A stretch of DNA of 64,000 nucleotides, taken from Buddleja alternifolia (lineage: Eukaryota; Streptophyta; Magnoliopsida; Lamiales; Scrophulariaceae). The notes beneath the pieces are model-generated. The model searched no databases. It was not told the DNA's origin and saw only the letters and a program-made list of their open reading frames with translations. Shown here piece by piece: positions 36,395-50,122 of this stretch (the stretch's first letter is position 1; each line of letters starts with the position of its first letter). The position numbers were made by a program, and so were the translations under genes. The stretch is from NCBI GenBank assembly GCA_019426215.1, contig CM033391.1, positions 3,956,708 to 4,020,707 of the forward strand, given 5' to 3'.

Positions 36395-37790
36395 TTCTTT
36401 ATCTGTACCCAAAAAATATATATACATACCTGGAATATACTTACTCTTGTAATAATTTATTTATATGAAGAAAAAACGAGTGTTGTTTGTCATAGATCTT
36501 TTTCATAGTTGAGAATTAAATTTTTGTGTAATAAATATCTCTTTCTCATGTCTTTCTTTCCCTCTCCTCCCTCTAATGTATATTTCTTTTTTCTTAAGAG
36601 TATTGTTTTATTTATTTGCATTTCCCTTAGCTTCCTCATGATTGATATTTCCCTCATCCTTTTCTCAACATTGACATCAAAATAATTATATATTGATTCA
36701 AAATGACGCAAGATGCACAATAAGATTACTTTGCCTATTTTTAGATGTCGTAATCGATGATTCTAACTTAAATGTCTAGATTTTCTTATAAAACAAAAAT
36801 TCTTCCATATCAATTTGCTACAGAAAATAATCTTTCTTACAAAAGAAATTATATAACATCTAATCATTACCCTTTTTTTTTATAGAAAATAACCCAATCA
36901 AATATACTTTTAGCACAAATTCTCTACTCTAAAAAAATGACTAATACTTAGTCTCTGAAAAATAAAAAAAAATGGAACGAACATGTCATCCAATCGGGAC
37001 TATATTTTCTTCCAATCTCCTTTTTTGGTTTTCGAATATATCCTAGATCTAAAGGTCTAAGAATCAATACTCGAGGTGTTAGGTACATTCGCGAGGACAA
37101 TTTTGCTCCAAAATTAAACCTTAAAATCTTAGTCTAAGGAGTTATTAACTTAGAGAATAACACTTAGTTTTCCACGCAAATTTTAGATTTTATTCTAATA
37201 ATGTGAAATGTAGTTAGTTAATGAAGACAATTCTCATGCGCTAATCTTTTGATTGTTTTTTTTTTTTTGGTAATAGCTAATCTATTGATTGATTGATCTT
37301 AATGGGAGATATAAAAATAGAAAAAGAAACAAAAACATGTGTTTTTAGAGAGTGCTTTATTTCCAACAAAGAAATAGTCTAAAGATATTGTTCGATCACC
37401 GACCTTATAGATCTAGATATTTTCTGTCACCATAAAAGCGATAACATTTTAACACAAAAGGTTCATGAATAAAATAAAGATTTAAAAAATTAAACAGTGG
37501 TAAGTGGTCCTATTTCCGTGTTAAACATGTAACAAAATTTTGCTCTTCGACTGAGACCAAAAGTAGGTGGTCCATTTTGTGGAAAATGTAGTTCGAAGTT
37601 CTAACTAATATTAAGACTAATAATTTGATGATTTGGACAGGCAAAGTATTCAAAGAATCAAAGACCACACGTTTAGGTCCACATGATTAATGGAAACACT
37701 TGTCCACCACTTTTGCGCCTTTCCGCATCGAAAATTATCTGTTCGTAATATATTTTTTGAACTTTTCATCTTTTGTTTTATGATTATACG
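36395..37790. other. Intergenic, downstream of IPT2 copy 2
   Basis: 3' flank then AT-rich DNA. No supported gene or repeat apart from short T/A runs. Confidence 0.4.
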
Positions 37791-37795
37791 CAGAG

Positions 37796-38133
37796 TGGTC
37801 GTAAACAAGTCAAGTCGAGTTGAATAAATTGTTGTTTAAGCTTATTTCAATTGTTATTGATGAGGTTCAAAATTTGTGTTTGAGCTTGATTTGAATGTTG
37901 ATTGAGCCGAGCTCAAATGCGCTTTGATCAAGCCGAACACGAGTCGAGCTCGAGTAACTTTTTTTTTTTTTTGCAGATATTGTACTAATCGAGTCGATCT
38001 CGAGCTGAACTTCAAAACTTATCGAGCTCAAAAACTTGTTCAAGTTTGGTTAAATATGTTAATGAACCGAGAGCAAACGAATTTTTAATGATCAATCTCA
38101 AGTCGAGCATCAAATAATTTAGTTCTTCTAAAA

Positions 38134-38165
<32 letters not shown>
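37796..38165. repeat. Degenerate GAGCTCG-family transposon fragment plus (TA)n
   Basis: GAGTCGAGTT and GAGCCGAGCTCAAA motifs in the same order as the IPT2 intron-2 element, ending in a (TA)n tract at about 38139-38164. The termini are too eroded to define borders. Confidence 0.5.
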
Positions 38166-38168
<3 letters not shown>

Positions 38169-39720
38169 AGTTTATAAGATGCATTTTAAATTTAAAATTG
38201 ACATAAATTATAGGTTAAACGTTGGATTATGAAATACAAGACAAAATCCAATTTTGAAATAAAAAACCTGAAAGAATTCAACCCTTCTACTTCGTAATAA
38301 CTACTTTTTTTAAAAAAAATGGCATAAACTTGCATTCAATCTCGAAAAGGTACTTACAACCAAAAAGTACAAGGTACTACCTTGTCTGGAGAAACAAAAC
38401 AACAAAAAAGACAACTTCCATACGAACTACAAGCTATTCGAAATTAGGTTATTGTTATTTTATTCCACGAGTTAAGTCCTATAACCCGTACAACGTCAAC
38501 AATAAACCGACTACACGACCCATTTAGCGAGCTCATGCTGATCATCTGTAACTACTTGTAGATATATATCATAGACTATAATTACCGAGCAATGTATTGT
38601 TAGTCCTTTTTCTTTTCACTGCTCCTAATATTAGCTAGTAAGATAGCTGCCAAAGTGAAGAATTTAATATTTCTAACTAATCCGATGCTAAAACAAAACA
38701 AAGGGTTAACCCGATTATTTTATGTAACCTTAGCTAGCATGGAAAATGCTAGTCGAGATTGAGCTCAATTATACTTAAGAAATCATATTTATATGCTGAA
38801 ACACTCGTCTTTTGATTTTCTATTTGCAACGTACATTAATCATATAACAAATATGATTCATTAATTAAAAAACTTTTTTACATATGATTTTTTTTTTCAT
38901 TCTTTTCTTAAGGTGATTTTACACCTGCCGCAATCTTTCTTGAACATGCGCGATATAAAATATATAATGTGCAGCTGCGACATATGCTACGTACCTTCCT
39001 TACGCACGGAAATATTATAAAATAATGTCCATTTGAAATGCATGCATAATATTTATTATAGTTTAAAATATGAAGAAGAAAAAATTACATATTGTTACAA
39101 CTAGAATAGAAGTACTTGCTAATTAATGACAATTGACAAGATGATGGTTATCTAATGTTGAAAAACGCGAATCAATATAATTCATATTCGATTCGAGATC
39201 GATTATTTAAGTTGGCTTCGATTCATTAATATATCAAATCAAACTTGAACAGTTTTTTGTATTTCATAAATTTTAAAACTCAGCTCGAATTTGGTTCAAT
39301 TAGTTATAAATAATAAAATATGTACAAAAAAGTTAAGTTACTCTAGCTCAACTCAATTAAAGCTAGTTTGAGCACTGTTCAATTAACAATCAAACCAAGT
39401 TCAAATACAAACTTTGAAGCTCGATAATAATTCAAACAACTTTGAACAAGAAGTTATTCGACTTGACTCGACTCGTTTACCTTATGATTATATGAGAATA
39501 ATAATACTATGTCTAAAGCTCATGACAGAATCTTCTATGTCATTTCATTTGATATTTCTCGCATTCGAAGATATATAACATATTATGTATCTTCTATGCA
39601 ATTTCATTTGATATTTCTTACTTGCCAAAAATAAAAATTGATATTCCTCGTATTCCAAAATATATAACATGTTACGTACGTGTATAATTGTTTTTTTATA
39701 TATACATTGATTATATAAAC

Positions 39721-39778
39721 TAGACATTCATCTTTAAGGATCCAATCCATAGACATTCATCTTTAAGGATCCAATCCA
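39721..39778. repeat. 29-bp tandem duplication
   Basis: Two identical units starting TAGACATTCATCTTTAAGG at 39721 and 39750. Confidence 0.9.
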
Positions 39779-40664
39779 AATCCAGAGTGTAGGGTAAAAT
39801 ATAGACACACCCATCGTGTGATACCTTAATTACAAAAAATACCTCAACATTTAAGAAATTATCATAATTTCTCATGTCAGTAATTAAAAAATATTTACAA
39901 TTTCATCCACTTTCAGTAAAAGTATATTACAATTGCACCCTTGTTAGTAAAATTAGATTATAATTTCACCTTATATTTTTTGAATTGTCAAGTTTGATAA
40001 GGGTGTCTTGATAATTTGCAAAACTCAGAGAGCTCGCGATAATTACCCAATAAATCAGAGTGTGTTTGTACGAATATATATATATATATATATTAAGATA
40101 ATTAAACATATACAACATCGTATTCCAAAATCCATCAATGATTAAAGAAGCAAAAGAGCATCTAACATCTGCTCCCTTAATAATTAGTCTCAATTTTTTA
40201 TGATTAATTATAATTATTCTTTTCAAATGTTCAAAAACACTTTGTGTCCTACAATGAATTCTTTTCCCAAAAAATGCATCATTCGCGCAATAAAGAGAAA
40301 GTCACAAGACAACTTTAAATCTCTCAACAGGGCTAATTAATATTTTTTCAGTGGAATTTTGTTAATCTATTCGAAACTTCGTGCAAAGCAAAATTGATTT
40401 TGCACATTTGACTTAACATTCTACTATAGTGCACACAATAATTAAGGTTTGGCCTTAGTGGAGTTACATACATACATAGATATATATATCATATAACATT
40501 AATAGCAATACAAAAAGGTGATTTCGCATATTTGACCTAGCTTCTTATAGATGCCGGACTGCATGTTTCACAAGTCACAACAGCCAACCCATAATTGGTG
40601 CCGAAAAAAGTAGAAACATCTGCCCCCGTCCTCCACCACCACAGACGACGGTGTGCCAAGCATT

Positions 40665-40712
40665 CCACCCCCCCCCCCCCCCCCCCCTCTCTCTCTCTCT
40701 ATATATATATAT
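40665..40712. repeat. Poly(C)-(CT)n-(AT)n compound repeat
   Basis: A run of nearly twenty C, broken by no other base, leads into CT then AT dinucleotide repeats. Such long C runs are rare and error-prone. Confidence 0.9.
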
Positions 40713-41345
40713 TATGCATGGAAAAGTTGATATACGCTAGAAAGATTAAGCTTCGCCGTGTGATTAGTTATATTTAACCAAAATAACAATTTTTAGAAAA
40801 ATGGTCTAGCTAGCATAGATCCGAGTTTGCAACGTTTTTTGGGTCGTTTTAGGTCAAAAGTCTAAGCTTGATCAAAGAATCACTACTTTTAACCTAATTT
40901 AAATTAAGTTGTCACGTGTAACTGAAGATGAAATTTCTTCTTCTTCTAGATATGCTTTTTACTTAAAGCAATGGATTCGATCGGTACTTAGCTTACAACC
41001 ACAAAAAATAAATAATAAACTAGTGATAGAATGTCAAGGGATAATATCAAAGTTATCACCAATTAAACATATTAAATGACAATTTTCAAAAGTGTAATAA
41101 TTTTTGTTTTCTCACAAAAATAATTTTCAAAAGTGTATTAGTGATGTATATTATAAGTTATCACTTAAAATCATTAGCAGCAGAGAAATGATCATTGTCA
41201 ATGTTAATAACTGATCACACATGTTTAATGATAATTTAGTGACAATAAATATAATTGTCATTGTATTAATTTGTACTTTTACTAAACATGTGTCTCTTTA
41301 ACTTAAAAATAATTTGTCACTGCAAAGCAAAAATTATTATTACTT

Positions 41346-41380
<35 letters not shown>

Positions 41381-41621
41381 TGATAATTTTACATTGTCCA
41401 TTTAATTACTTTGTGTCATTAATATTAGTTTTGTTGATGTGAACAAACCAAGTTTACTAATTAAAGGGTAATTTGTAAAAATGCACAAATGATTTTTTCA
41501 TGCTCTAAGCCTCTGACTAAATTCCTTATCAATTTAAGTAACGCGTAAGGACGGAATAATGAAAGTAGGGCGTATTATTTGAAAAGCTTAATTAATCACA
41601 TGTTCAAATAATGTAGTTACC

Positions 41622-42440
41622 GGGAAAAATGCATATTTGATTCTATAACTTAGGGCGTGTGCAATTTTGATCCCAATATTATTCACTTCACCAATTTACA
41701 TCGTCTATCTCAAGAAAATGTACAATTTAAGTCCCATGTCCAACATCCGTTACTTATTTGACGGAAATCGCATGTGTCCCTCACGAGCACTAATAAAAGG
41801 AGGGAACCCTCTTTCTGTTCTATTTCTACAAGATTTGAAGGTAAAAACCAGTTGGAAATCTGTAGATCAAAGAAACAATACACCATAGAATATGAAGTCG
41901 TCGTCGTCTTCTTAGACGAATGTAAATCCGGCTATTTTGAACTATTGCGGGACAGTGACTTTATTGAAGACATCTATACACTACTTATATCTAAACAAAG
42001 GAAAAAGTTCCAAGATCCATGGGGTAAAGCACGAGGACAAAAAAAATGCAAAACTTACCATATGCTGGGGTAGGATCTCCAACTAATGTGGTTGTACGTT
42101 GAGCCATTGACTGAATTGAGGCTCTCATTGTGCTTGAAGTTGAATGTTGTCTTCTTGCTCCACAATCGTAGGGAAGGGAAATTTGGGACTGGGAGACGAG
42201 GGTTTGAGGAGAAGGAATTTGGGTATTTCTGTTTTGACCATAGATGATAGTTAATTTTTCCATCAAGCCCCCAATTTAACGGCGCACGTGAGGGGCACAT
42301 GCGATTTTCGTCAAATACTTAACGAATTTTGGACGCGGGACTTCAATTGCACATTTTTATTAGATAAAGGACGTATATTGGTGAAGTGCACCAAAATTGC
42401 ACATGCCTTAAGTTATGAGACCAAAAATACAATTTTGCCA
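41622..42440. mobile_element. Non-autonomous Mutator-like element with long inverted repeats
   Basis: Inverted ends of about 160-170 bp (GGGAAAAATGCATATTTG... and its counterpart, each leading to a TTTGACG(G/A)AAATCGCATGTG motif) enclose about 480 bp. Flanks GTAGTTACC (41613-41621) and GTAGTGACC (42441-42449) are a 9-bp TSD with one mismatch. No transposase is present. The interior has short open frames on both strands that I do not recognise; it may be filler or captured gene sequence. Confidence 0.8.
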
Positions 42441-42449
42441 GTAGTGACC

Positions 42450-43540
42450 ATATGTTGAAGAAATTTAAGATCTATTTGTTTGAAAGCGAGCGAAATGCCA
42501 AGAACAAATACATGGAACCATTTAAAGTAACTATATATCAATTGGAGATTACAATATTGTGTATAAGATCTTCTTGCACATATGAGTAAAAGGGAAAATT
42601 GCAATTTTGTTACATGTATATATATTTTTGGCATTTTTTAAACTTTGGTCTCATTTTCTCGGAAAAAAAAAAAACTTTGGTCTCATTCACAACGAAAGTT
42701 TTATATTGTATCTCGTAACTTTTAAAAATTCTTACATTTGGCCCAAATCAAATTTTTCATCCAAAATTTAACAGTCAACTTCGTTAATCAACATTTTGGC
42801 CCATTGATTTGAAAGAATTCTTGCGTGATTGCATTCACACACAAATTATATTCAATATCACGATATTTGTATTCAATCCGTGTCAGTCACAAATACAACT
42901 AATACATGGAACCATTTAAAGAACGTACAAGTTATTCAGTTTAATTGGAGATTACATTATGCATAATAGATTTCCTTGCATATATATATATATGAGTATA
43001 TGAATAAACCATCACAAATACACTTTCTTTCATTTGTTTTTGTATAAGATTTTCATGCATGTATAGAACTTTGGAATGAAATTTGCAACGCAAAATTCAT
43101 TTCTAATATACGAAACCAAATAATTCATTCCCAATAATGTGAGGAAACTATGCAAAACCCATTTCTCATGCTAAATTCGTTGTTAATCCACCGCAAAGCA
43201 TATGCATGCTCCTCCAATAAATCAATTAAAAATCCCATTCTGATGTTTGGAAAATTCTTGATCGGATTCGGTTTGAAGATCGCAAATGTAATCCACTTGT
43301 CTTGTAACTAGTCAAATGATAACTGTAATTTTTGTGAATTACATTTAAATTCGGTCAAATCGAGTCTGTACTACAATTTTCCTTTTGCATTGCCATTTTC
43401 AATTAGGGAAAATTCTAGTCCAAACTCTGTCTGGTCAAACACAAGTGTAATACACAAGGTGAGTGAATTACACTTTGTCATATGATTAATTATAAAAAAG
43501 TGGGTTACTAGGAATTGGCCAAATCCGGTCCACATCGTAT
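42450..43540. other. Intergenic AT-rich DNA
   Basis: No gene or well-bounded repeat was seen. Confidence 0.4.
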
Positions 43541-43543
43541 CCT

Positions 43544-43775
43544 ATATTCCAAAATTATGTGTCACGTCACTTGTACAGGATCCACATCACTTGTTTATTT
43601 AAAAAAAATTATACACATGGTGTGTATACGAAGGAGTGGACAATAAAACAACATATGAAACATAAGACCCGATTTGCACCGAATTAGGATTACAATTTTC
43701 CATCAATTAACTACCCCATAAATTGAATTCAATTTCATCATCAACTAATTCTTGGCTCCAATTGAATCCTTTCTC
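43544..43775 (-). pseudogene. Duplicated 3' end of the DREB1-like gene
   Basis: About 230 bp nearly repeating 43789-44050, including the last ~20 codons of the DREB1-like frame (read as ...[18 protein letters not shown], then stop) and the 3' flank. Nothing resembling the AP2 domain precedes it. It is either a partial tandem duplication or the remnant of a second tandem DREB1 gene. Confidence 0.75.
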
Positions 43776-43981
43776 ATATATTCTAAAATTACGTTTCATC
43801 TCCTATTCCATTATACTTGATATATATGCACTCCCCACTTGTATTGTATCGACCTCACTTGTTTATATAAAAAAATTATACACATAACGTGTATAAGAAG
43901 AAATGGACAATAAAACAATATATGGAACATAAGATCCGATTTGCACCGAATTAGGGCTAGAAAGAATTTTCCATCAATTAG

Positions 43982-44686
43982 CTACCTACCCCATAAATTG
44001 AATTCAATTTCATCATCAACTAATTCTTGGCTCCAATTGAATCCTTTCTTCATAGCCAATGGAGTGAGAAGCATCCCCTCCGCCATGCTATCCAACAAAC
44101 CCGGCATGTTAAACATCGCCTCCTCGTCCACAAACCCAAACATGCCAGAATCTTCACATTCCAAAACCCTTTCTTCCCCATAATTGTCACATGCAAAACC
44201 CTCATTCTGACACAAACTCGTAATTGAAGATGAAGATGGAGACGATGGGCATGCATTAAAGGATGATGGCTTGAAATCCCTAGCAGCTTGGAGAGCTGCC
44301 CTTTGAATGTCTTGGTGAGACGATGACTCGGGACGGGGGAGCCGCGGTGCCAATTCCGGGAAGTTGAGCGGCGGGTTGTCACCACGCAGTGCTAGGGCAG
44401 CCACGTCGTGTGCCACGGCGGCTGTTTCGGGGTTGGGGAAAGTGCCGAGCCATATCCTTGATTTCTTATTGGGTTCACGCACTTCACACACCCATTTACG
44501 GCCGTTCTTCCGCCGTACGCCTCTGTACACGGGGTGGCGCGTCTCCTTGAATATTTTCCGGCCAGCTTTTCTCTTGTGCTTTTGTTGGATAATTATGGGA
44601 GTTTTTCTTTTTGGGTCATTTGGTGTTATAATTTCGAGTGAAGAAGAAGATGATGAACTCGGAGATTGTTTGGATTCATAATCCAT
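43982..44686 (-). CDS. CBF/DREB1-type AP2/ERF transcription factor
   Basis: Intronless, 234 aa, nuclear DNA-binding regulator of the DREB subfamily, which binds CRT/DRE (CCGAC) elements and acts in cold and osmotic responses. AP2 domain at about residues 54-110, with [26 protein letters not shown] and the [11 protein letters not shown] helix. It is preceded by a CBF signature-like [15 protein letters not shown] (38-52), which separates CBF/DREB1 from other DREBs. The second signature, normally DSAWR, reads ELAPR here, and the C-terminal LWSY motif reads LWGR, so the protein is a divergent member. The N-terminus is Ser-rich; the C-terminal half is acidic, as usual for the activation domain. 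The start is the first ATG of the open frame. G-box/ABRE cores lie upstream at 44812-44937. Confidence 0.92.
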   Translation of the reverse strand: MDYESKQSPSSSSSSSLEIITPNDPKRKTPIIIQQKHKRKAGRKIFKETRHPVYRGVRRKNGRKWVCEVREPNKKSRIWLGTFPNPETAAVAHDVAALALRGDNPPLNFPELAPRLPRPESSSHQDIQRAALQAARDFKPSSFNACPSSPSSSSITSLCQNEGFACDNYGEERVLECEDSGMFGFVDEEAMFNMPGLLDSMAEGMLLTPLAMKKGFNWSQELVDDEIEFNLWGR

Positions 44687-44811
44687 TAATATTATTTTTT
44701 GTTTTGTTGGAGCTTTGATACGGTAAGTGTGCGCATATATATATTTTTATGTATGTATGTATGTATGTATACATACTTGAGAATTAAGTTTACAGACGAG
44801 AAACATAAAAG

Positions 44812-44937
44812 CACGTGGTTTGTCGTTAGGGGGAATTTTAAGCACGTGGCGAATCAAATATGTGAGGAATAGAAAATGCTTGGAGAAAGTACGTGGGGAA
44901 ATTAAAAATATTAAATTATTTGCAAAAAGCACGTGGG
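44812..44937 (-). promoter_or_regulatory. Cluster of four ACGTGG (G-box/ABRE) cores upstream of DREB1-like gene
   Basis: CACGTGG at 44812, CACGTGGC at 44843, TACGTGGG at 44890 and CACGTGGG at 44930, about 125-250 bp upstream of the start codon. ACGTGG-type cores are bound by plant bZIP (ABF) and bHLH (PIF) factors. A TATATATAT stretch at about 44737 is a possible TATA region. Spacing and number suggest function, but this is inference. Confidence 0.6.
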
Positions 44938-44949
44938 GAAAATGGATGT

Positions 44950-47900
44950 GGTGAGTTCAGATTGTGACTTGTTTGAAAATTACACTGAAACACAAAAAAA
45001 GAGTAATTGGACAATCTGAATACGGAGAAGAATCGAAATTGATGTAAGTTTCTCTTTTGTTGACTTTATTCCGCAATTATTAGTAGATCTTTTGTTGGGA
45101 AATTCAGGTCATCAGTTTGGATCGTCTCTTGTAAAATATCACTTAATTCACTTGAAAAGAATGTGCAAGAAAAGGGACGAAAATAAAAGCATAAAAACTT
45201 AAACAATACACCATTTATGTGATTCGTCAATTGTCTACGTTCACGGAAGATCATGATGGGAGAATTTCAATATTCACGAAAGGGTACAGAATGCAATGAA
45301 TGCCAAAAGTTCAGACTAAAATCTAGCTCCAATTTTTTTGCTTAATTTGATCCTGAGACTTTAAAACATATCACAACCGAATGTCATGTTTGATTTTTTT
45401 TTTTTACAAAAGTCCATAATTTTCCAAAAATACCTAGTTTTCCATAAAACAAAAGAAACTAAACAGCACTATCTTCTACAATCTGCCATAATTTTAGGTT
45501 AATATGTAACAGTTGTCAATTATCCATATATGATGTTTTCTTTTCTATATATTATTGTGGTTTTATAGTAAACAAGAAAGTGTTATTTCTTTCTTAATTA
45601 AAATGAAGGAAGGGTAACATAGTTAGATTATTAAGACACATAATATTTACTTTAATAGTAAGGGACTAACATTTTGGGATAAATAAAAATAGAATAGTGC
45701 GCATTCTTTTTAGACGGACGGGATATTTCATTTCAGTTATGCATTACCTAATATAATTTAAAAAAAAATTAAATGCATTACCAAATATAAAAATGTTCAA
45801 AGCTAGAAAGCTGACATGTACTACAAAAAATTAGTCACACTTCGTTGAATGAAAAAAATTCAAATTATTAGATAATTAAATGAGTAATTAATGAAATACG
45901 TACAATATGAACATGTGTTTGCAGAAAGTTAAAGTTTGAGAGATAAAACATAACATGTCACTTATTCAAGTTGGTATATAATGGACACATTTGGAAAGAC
46001 ACCAAGTTTCACCCCCTCTTCTTCTTTTTTCATTAGCCCTTTTTTCTTTTAATTTGTAATAAATCCGTAATTTCTTTCATTTTCATTTTTACAATGCTAA
46101 AACAACATAATAATTTGAGGAATGCAACTACCAAACATCTAAATTAATTAAGAGATTAAAAAAAATACAGTAAAATCTAATATTAAAAAGTGAAACCCTC
46201 ATGAGAAAAAAAAAAACTAACATTAAAACTAATAAAGTAAACAAAAAAATTGATACAAGCGCTCGTCCAGGTCTGATGGTGTTAATAATGATAAAATTGT
46301 TGGAATGGCTTTGTGGAGGCGGACAACCTATCGAAATTGAAGCAACAGAGAAAAGGAAGATATAAAGTTGAAAGAGGGTGCTCCAACCTATTCCTTCAGC
46401 AATGACAATAATGGCAATTACGGACGACGGAGAAGAAGAAAAGGCGGAAGGCAAGAGAAAGAATTAAATTGCTTCTAGAGAAATAGTCTATTTAATATAT
46501 TCACTCTCAATGATACAATGTTCTCTGTGTCTCAGAAAAAAAATACACATTAAATAAACTTAAACGCGTATAGAATCCAAAAGAAAAAAAAAAAAAGAGA
46601 GTTTATAATTGTAAGTTTCTAACTTTTTTTTCCAGCTACAACATACATCGATATCCATTTTTTTCCAGAAAATAAACGAAATATTTCTTTTTTGCCTTTA
46701 ATTACAATAAAGAATATCAAAACATCCACTTTTTTAAAAGAAAGAAGAAATCGCAACAAAGAAAAATATAATTCAAAAGTTACTTTAGTTTCTTTAATAA
46801 CATAAATAATAGGACACCTTTATTAAGCTAAGAATAATTTTTTAACAACCAAGAAAACTCTTAAATAACGAATAAATCTAATGATAATTGATGTCCACCT
46901 TGAAAAGACCAACGAGCTACCACAGAAAGCAAATAATTGGCATGGAAATGATGATTAATATTATATTGGGCCTTTCCATAGTATATAATAAATTAGATAT
47001 TGGTGCTTGAATAATAAATATATTTTGTTTAAAGTATGAGTTTCCTTGGCAGAGGAGAAGAGGAATACTATCAGATAATTAAAAAAATTTGTTAAAGGAA
47101 CTAGAAAATTCTGAGATTGAAAAGTACATATAGACTTTTGCATGTCGTCAGAGAGAAGCAATTAATAAAGTTTTCAACTTATCAAAATGTTAATGCTTTA
47201 GTAGGCGTACATATTTAACATGGAATAAATCCATAAATTATAATATATGTCATAATAACATAGAAGCAAGTTAATTTTAAGGAAATATTAAATTAATTTC
47301 TACACACAGTGTATAGTTTTACTGAAAAATGTTAGAAATGTAATTTTCTAAGTACACCTCAAGTTTTGTGGTTTTTCTAATTTTACTTAAAGAATAAAAT
47401 AGATGCAAGGCCGGATTGAGAAAATCTTAAAAGTTATAGTTTTAATCATTTAATTTCGCTAAAAAATAATAAACGTTTAAGATTACGGTCGCTCTAAATT
47501 TTATTTTCAATTTTTGGAATGAGAAAAAAAGACTTACGAAGTGTAGTTCTTTTAATTAAAATATATCGTCTTAATAGATTATAATGTTTGGAAAACTACT
47601 AAAACCCCCATAAAATCTATCATACAATGCAGATTTTATCTTTTAATATGATATGTTTTAATATTTTTACACAACTGATTTTTTGTTTTAAGATGACTAT
47701 TATCTATAAACACATTTTAAAAAATTTAAGAAAAATTGAAAAATTAAAATTAAAATCATAATTAGTATAATTATCAAATAAAGTTCTAAATAAATAAATT
47801 TTTATACAAAACTACAATTGATATCTGGGAAGACTAAGGGCAATTAAGTCCATAAATTTATTAACCCTGAGTTTTTTTGGAATGAAAAATTGGTGTAATG

Positions 47901-50114
47901 GTTTTTTGGATTGAAAAATATTATCAAAATTTTCTTGGATAGAAAGGATTATTTTATGGCTTTTTATTAATATTTCCTATATATAATAAAATTACTGTGT
48001 CTTTAATAATTTAAGATAAGAAATTCCCATAGGATCTGGCTATTAATCGGTACTGTATTCAGCCAAGGCAATATAAGCCCTACGAGAAATTGGGCTAAAA
48101 CGGGTCTTTGTTGAAGGCCCAGAAAATACGGGTCGGACCAATTCAGTCGATTTGAATCCTTCACTGATCATAGCCCATAGCCCATTTTAATTTATTTTTT
48201 TAAATCATTAGCCCATTTTAATATCGGATTGGGCCGACTAAATATTAGAATATTGAATGTTTTCTGAACTTAGCCGAAGCATATGAGTTCTACTATACTA
48301 AAAAAATTACGTACCAGCTCCAGCCGGGTTGGGCCAGAAAATGTATCAAATTACTAAAAGAAGCTTGACTTGTAGTCTAGCTTTAAAAGTAAATTTGAGT
48401 TTTGTGTGCTATGAGCATAATAAATCAAACTTAATAACTCATTTCTTTTTTTCCAGATAATCGGTCAAATTTATCAATTACATTGTGGATATGAATAATT
48501 AATCAGCAGAGAGCACTAATACTAAATTACAACAGCTAACAACTATCAATAAAATAGACAAAAACCTGACGTTGTCGGTGAGAGTAGAACCCAAGACCTC
48601 TAATATCTCGGGTATTAATTTTACCAGTAAAACTAGGCATCATTTGCTACCTTAATAATTCATTTCAATCGCGATAAGATGTAGAAACTAATTTGAGTAC
48701 CACTTGATTAATTACACATACATAAAATACGCATAAAATCAAGTTACTCAAAACCCGACATATATTCCACTTAATCAATAATATCTAGAAATTAGTTTCC
48801 AATTGTACTTTATTGATTACAAATAAATAAAGTATGTGGAAAATTATGAAACTATTACGATTCGAGTCGTGCTCGATTTGAGTAATCACATAAATTCGTT
48901 ACAACCGTTGCAACTTCAATCTAGTCTCACTCTAAAATTCTTTTGAAAAAAACCATGACGTATATAGTTTTTTTAATACCATGACATATAATTGGATAAA
49001 TTTCTATATGTTACATCATAATATCAAAGAACAAATTAGGTATGGTTAACAATCTCAAATTACAACATATAAACACGTCTATAGTGAAGAAATTATAACA
49101 AAAAAATGGCTGATTCTCACATTTGTTGGCGAATTAAACTCAAATATTATAATCTTATTTGACTTTTGTCTCTCAATTTCGTCACTTGAACAAAGCATAA
49201 CTATCAATAAACTATATCGTAATTACTAATTAGATGTACAATATATATATAGTATTTATTAAAAGTAGCATGTATTAATACACAATTTAAATTCAAAACC
49301 TCTCTGACGATTCAGTCGATGCTACTTGATAGAAGACATGTTCAATTGAGACGTAAAAAATTGGATTATATCATTATTTACACGTCCAATGGTTCTCATC
49401 CAAATTGAGCATGTATTTTGTTCAACATTCCGAATTAGAAAGAGAAACGAATTTAGACTTGACTTATATTATTTTAAACAAAATTCCAAACGTGCATTAG
49501 AGATACATAAAAGAAAGAAAATCCATAGAGGGTGTTTTGTATTAGTTGTCTTAAAACTCATAAATTATAATGATTTTATGTTATGAGAAATTGATAAAAA
49601 TAGGTGGTCCAAAGATGTAGGTAAAGGAGATGGAACGAAATTAAAATAGGGGTTTTGGGACAGTACATAGATGTAAAAGCTTTAGATGTTTCCAAGTTAG
49701 ACGGCAAGATCCTTTTCTTTTGTGGTCTCATCAAAAAAACCTCACACGTGAAATATTGGAAAATATTGATTTATTAATGGATTGATGACATTTATTTGAT
49801 TTACTTATTTTAGATATCTGATAAAGAGTTTTCCTCCCTTGATATAGGAGCCTTTATTTTAGATGGAATGTATGTTTTGGACATATAAATTGTGAAAAAA
49901 AACATTTGTAAAGACAAATCCATACATTCCATTCAAATATCTGAAATTGGGAAATGTCTCAACTTCTAATCCTTTGATGATTTTTAGGTTCGATGGTGCC
50001 AAAAGCCATAGCTGAGCTAGAAATATCTCTTGCTCCCTCGAATATTCAATATATGTCATTATATAATAAACTTTCAGAATGAATACGTGGGCTGACTTGC
50101 ACAAATAACACAGT
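44950..50114. other. Gene-poor AT-rich DNA
   Basis: Over 5 kb without a supported coding region; short open frames show no domain. A weak tRNA/SINE-like box B in reverse near 48590 (GAACCCAAGACCTC) is too degenerate to call. Confidence 0.4.
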
Positions 50115-50122
50115 GTTAGGAA

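Larger units (their letters stand above)
38166..41612. other. Gene-poor AT-rich DNA with transposon debris
   Basis: Holds another GAGTCGAGTC-family fragment (about 39160-39480), a 29-bp perfect tandem duplication (39721-39778), (TA)n tracts near 40075 and 41350, and a C-homopolymer at about 40670. No coding region is supported. Confidence 0.45.

Noticed and set aside
48570..48650. A third SINE on the minus strand
   Set aside because: The box B match is poor and no TSD or A-tail could be found.
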